From positions 1 to 64,000 of the forward strand of contig QXXF01000025.1 of the NCBI GenBank assembly GCA_009911365.1: a DNA stretch of 64,000 bases, written 5' to 3'. Source of the stretch: Clostridiales bacterium (GTDB lineage Bacteria > Bacillota > Clostridia > Peptostreptococcales > Anaerovoracaceae). The notes under the pieces were generated by a model. That model made no database searches, had not been told where the DNA came from, and saw only the letters and a program-made list of their open reading frames with translations. Of this stretch, positions 62,812 through 64,000 are shown piece by piece (the first letter of the stretch is position 1; every line of letters begins with the position of its first letter). The translations under genes were made by a program, and so were the position numbers.

Positions 62812-64000
62812 TTATCGTCCCCCTAAAATCAACACTGCTTGTCCTTGGAAAGCAAAGCCGTACTTGCGAATTTTTTCCGCTGAAACGCCTTTGACCCGCA
62901 GTGAGGCGGCGTATTTCTTTTCCTCGATCTGCGCCAAGGCCGCCGCCGCTGTCGCTTCCAGATCTTTTTCATCTTCGGGATCTCGCACCTTGAATTCCAA
63001 AATCATAGCATCGTCCTCCCCGCGCAGCGGCTCCAGCATCACGTCATATCTGCCGAACCCGCTCTCCCGATTGGAGGTCAGGACGTACCGGCCAGATAGT
63101 TCCACCATCAAACCTAACACGAAACCATGGTAAAATCTCTCTGGTTCTGACTTTGACGGTTTCTTCCCTGTATCGAAATAGCTGAAAGTTCTCAAGGCCA
63201 CATCGTTCATGTATTTATTCATTGCTTTCAGGTCATCGGAAAGCAATGCCTGGATAAAGTCGCAGTAATCGTCCTCGGAATTTTCGAACCAACCTTGCAC
63301 CATGGACTCGAACATCACCTTCACTTCTCGATTAGTCAAAGTTAGTACGTGAACCGGGTGGTCCGCGGCGGGGGACTTTTTGTGCCCCATGACTTTCAAG
63401 TAGCCGCTGGCCAAAAGCAGGCTCCAGAGGGCGTTTTTCTTTTGAGGAAGCTCCCCGTACACGATCTGCTCATCGATCTCCTTTTCTAGGACTCCGCCTC
63501 GCAGCAATGTTTCAAAATCCAGCTTCACCGTTTTGCTGCCTTCTCGAAGTAGTTTCCCAGTTAGCGTATTGGAACTGGAATTAGCCCAATAGGTGCCGGT
63601 TTCTCCAGCGTCTAGGTAATTGATAATGGACCAAGGATTGTAAATGTCAGTTTTGTTACCAAAGGTGAAGCCATCGTACCAGGTTTTCACTTCTTCCTTT
63701 CGCTCTGACAGTCCTTGCTCGTCCAGGGCAGCGAAGACCTCTCTCTCCGTGAAACCAAAGCAATCCGCATATTTTTTAGAAGTGGTGGTCACAACCACCA
63801 GGTTGTTCAGGTCGGAAAAGATGGATTCCCTGCTGACACGAGTGATGCCCGTCATGATCGCCCGCTTTAAATAGGGATTGGTCTTGAAGGTGGAATTAAA
63901 CAGGCTCCTGGTGAAGGTCGCCATTTCGTCCCAATAACCGCTCACATAAGCCTGCTGCATGGGCGTGTCGTATTCATCCAGAAAGATAATGACTTTTTTT
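62812..64000 (-). CDS. AAA ATPase with DUF1703 nuclease-like domain, 5' end beyond the window
   Basis: Partial gene, at least 396 codons. It continues past position 64000: the frame stays open through KKVIIFLDEYDTPMQQ, the Walker B region, so an internal ATG at 63960 is not the start. Strongly similar to the gene at 26175-27860 throughout, including SIFSDLNNL, DCFGFTE, AYWANSSSN-like YWANSSSNTL, ESGFGRYDVMLEPL, ILEFKVRDPEDEKDLE and the end VLILGGR. Walker A lies outside the window. Function unknown, as for its sibling. Confidence 0.85.
   Translation of the reverse strand, partial: KKVIIFLDEYDTPMQQAYVSGYWDEMATFTRSLFNSTFKTNPYLKRAIMTGITRVSRESIFSDLNNLVVVTTTSKKYADCFGFTEREVFAALDEQGLSERKEEVKTWYDGFTFGNKTDIYNPWSIINYLDAGETGTYWANSSSNTLTGKLLREGSKTVKLDFETLLRGGVLEKEIDEQIVYGELPQKKNALWSLLLASGYLKVMGHKKSPAADHPVHVLTLTNREVKVMFESMVQGWFENSEDDYCDFIQALLSDDLKAMNKYMNDVALRTFSYFDTGKKPSKSEPERFYHGFVLGLMVELSGRYVLTSNRESGFGRYDVMLEPLRGEDDAMILEFKVRDPEDEKDLEATAAAALAQIEEKKYAASLRVKGVSAEKIRKYGFAFQGQAVLILGGR

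Noticed and set aside
1-64000. CRISPR arrays, rRNA genes, phage structural genes, transposase genes
   Set aside because: No regularly spaced repeats, rRNA sequence, capsid/tail/terminase or DDE/tyrosine recombinase motifs were seen on either strand.

Overview
The window reads as chromosome from a spore-forming, Gram-positive anaerobe of the class Clostridia. It carries gpr, spoIIP, spoVG and the spoIIAA-spoIIAB-sigF operon, strong AGGAGG ribosome sites, frequent TTG/GTG starts and the family-typical runs rpsT / gpr-spoIIP-lepA-hemW and spoVG / glmU-prs-pth-mfd. Placement in an Eubacteriales gut lineage is inference from gene content; no rRNA is present to fix it.

Layout. 0.3-3.7 kb: an ECF sigma factor with a membrane anti-sigma-like partner, then a frameshifted AAA ATPase/nuclease-like gene. 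3.7-14.1 kb: two tandem, diverged copies of a module [AraC regulator, APC permease, YtcJ-type amidohydrolase]; the first also has an OFA-type MFS transporter and the second a GyrI-like ligand-binding protein. 14.2-18.5 kb: an MGMT-family protein, then a minus-strand operon of an Elp3-like radical SAM protein, an ACT protein, a DUF711 protein and a PLP enzyme. 18.6-21.2 kb: a membrane-anchored polysaccharide deacetylase, a decayed RelB/RelE-type toxin-antitoxin pair, a decayed DUF4143 ATPase and tRNA-Ser(CGA). 21.3-26.1 kb: a two-component system divergent from a LanFEG-like ABC exporter, with four binding-site-like repeats at an exact 11-nt period between them. 26.2-29.9 kb: an AAA/nuclease-like gene, a 123-bp inverted-repeat element and two broken AlbA_2/HATPase-type genes. 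30.0-35.8 kb: ung (apparently leaderless), lemA, DUF2207, NhaC antiporter, methyltransferase.

35.9-44.2 kb is mostly housekeeping: rpsT, gpr, spoIIP, a small membrane protein, lepA, hemW, glpK and an acyltransferase. At 44.3-45.3 kb a 5'-truncated sigma-54 activator is bracketed by two terminator-like palindromes. 45.3-53.3 kb holds spoVG, murC, a GlmU acetyltransferase half, prs, pth and mfd. 53.4-56.8 kb holds a vanW-vanG-vanXY-vanZ-like cell-wall cluster. 57-58.8 kb holds a DUF4143 ATPase plus remnants of an ABC-2 permease and a PIN toxin. 58.8-62.8 kb holds cysteine desulfurase-thiI and the sigF operon. The end is an incomplete second copy of the AAA/nuclease-like gene.

Themes: (1) small-molecule uptake and hydrolysis by duplicated permease/amidohydrolase modules; (2) envelope defence (LanFEG-like exporter, van-like cluster, deacetylase, ECF sigma); (3) repeated acquisition and decay of AAA/nuclease-like, DUF4143 and toxin-antitoxin genes, several broken by single-base indels that can be located exactly.
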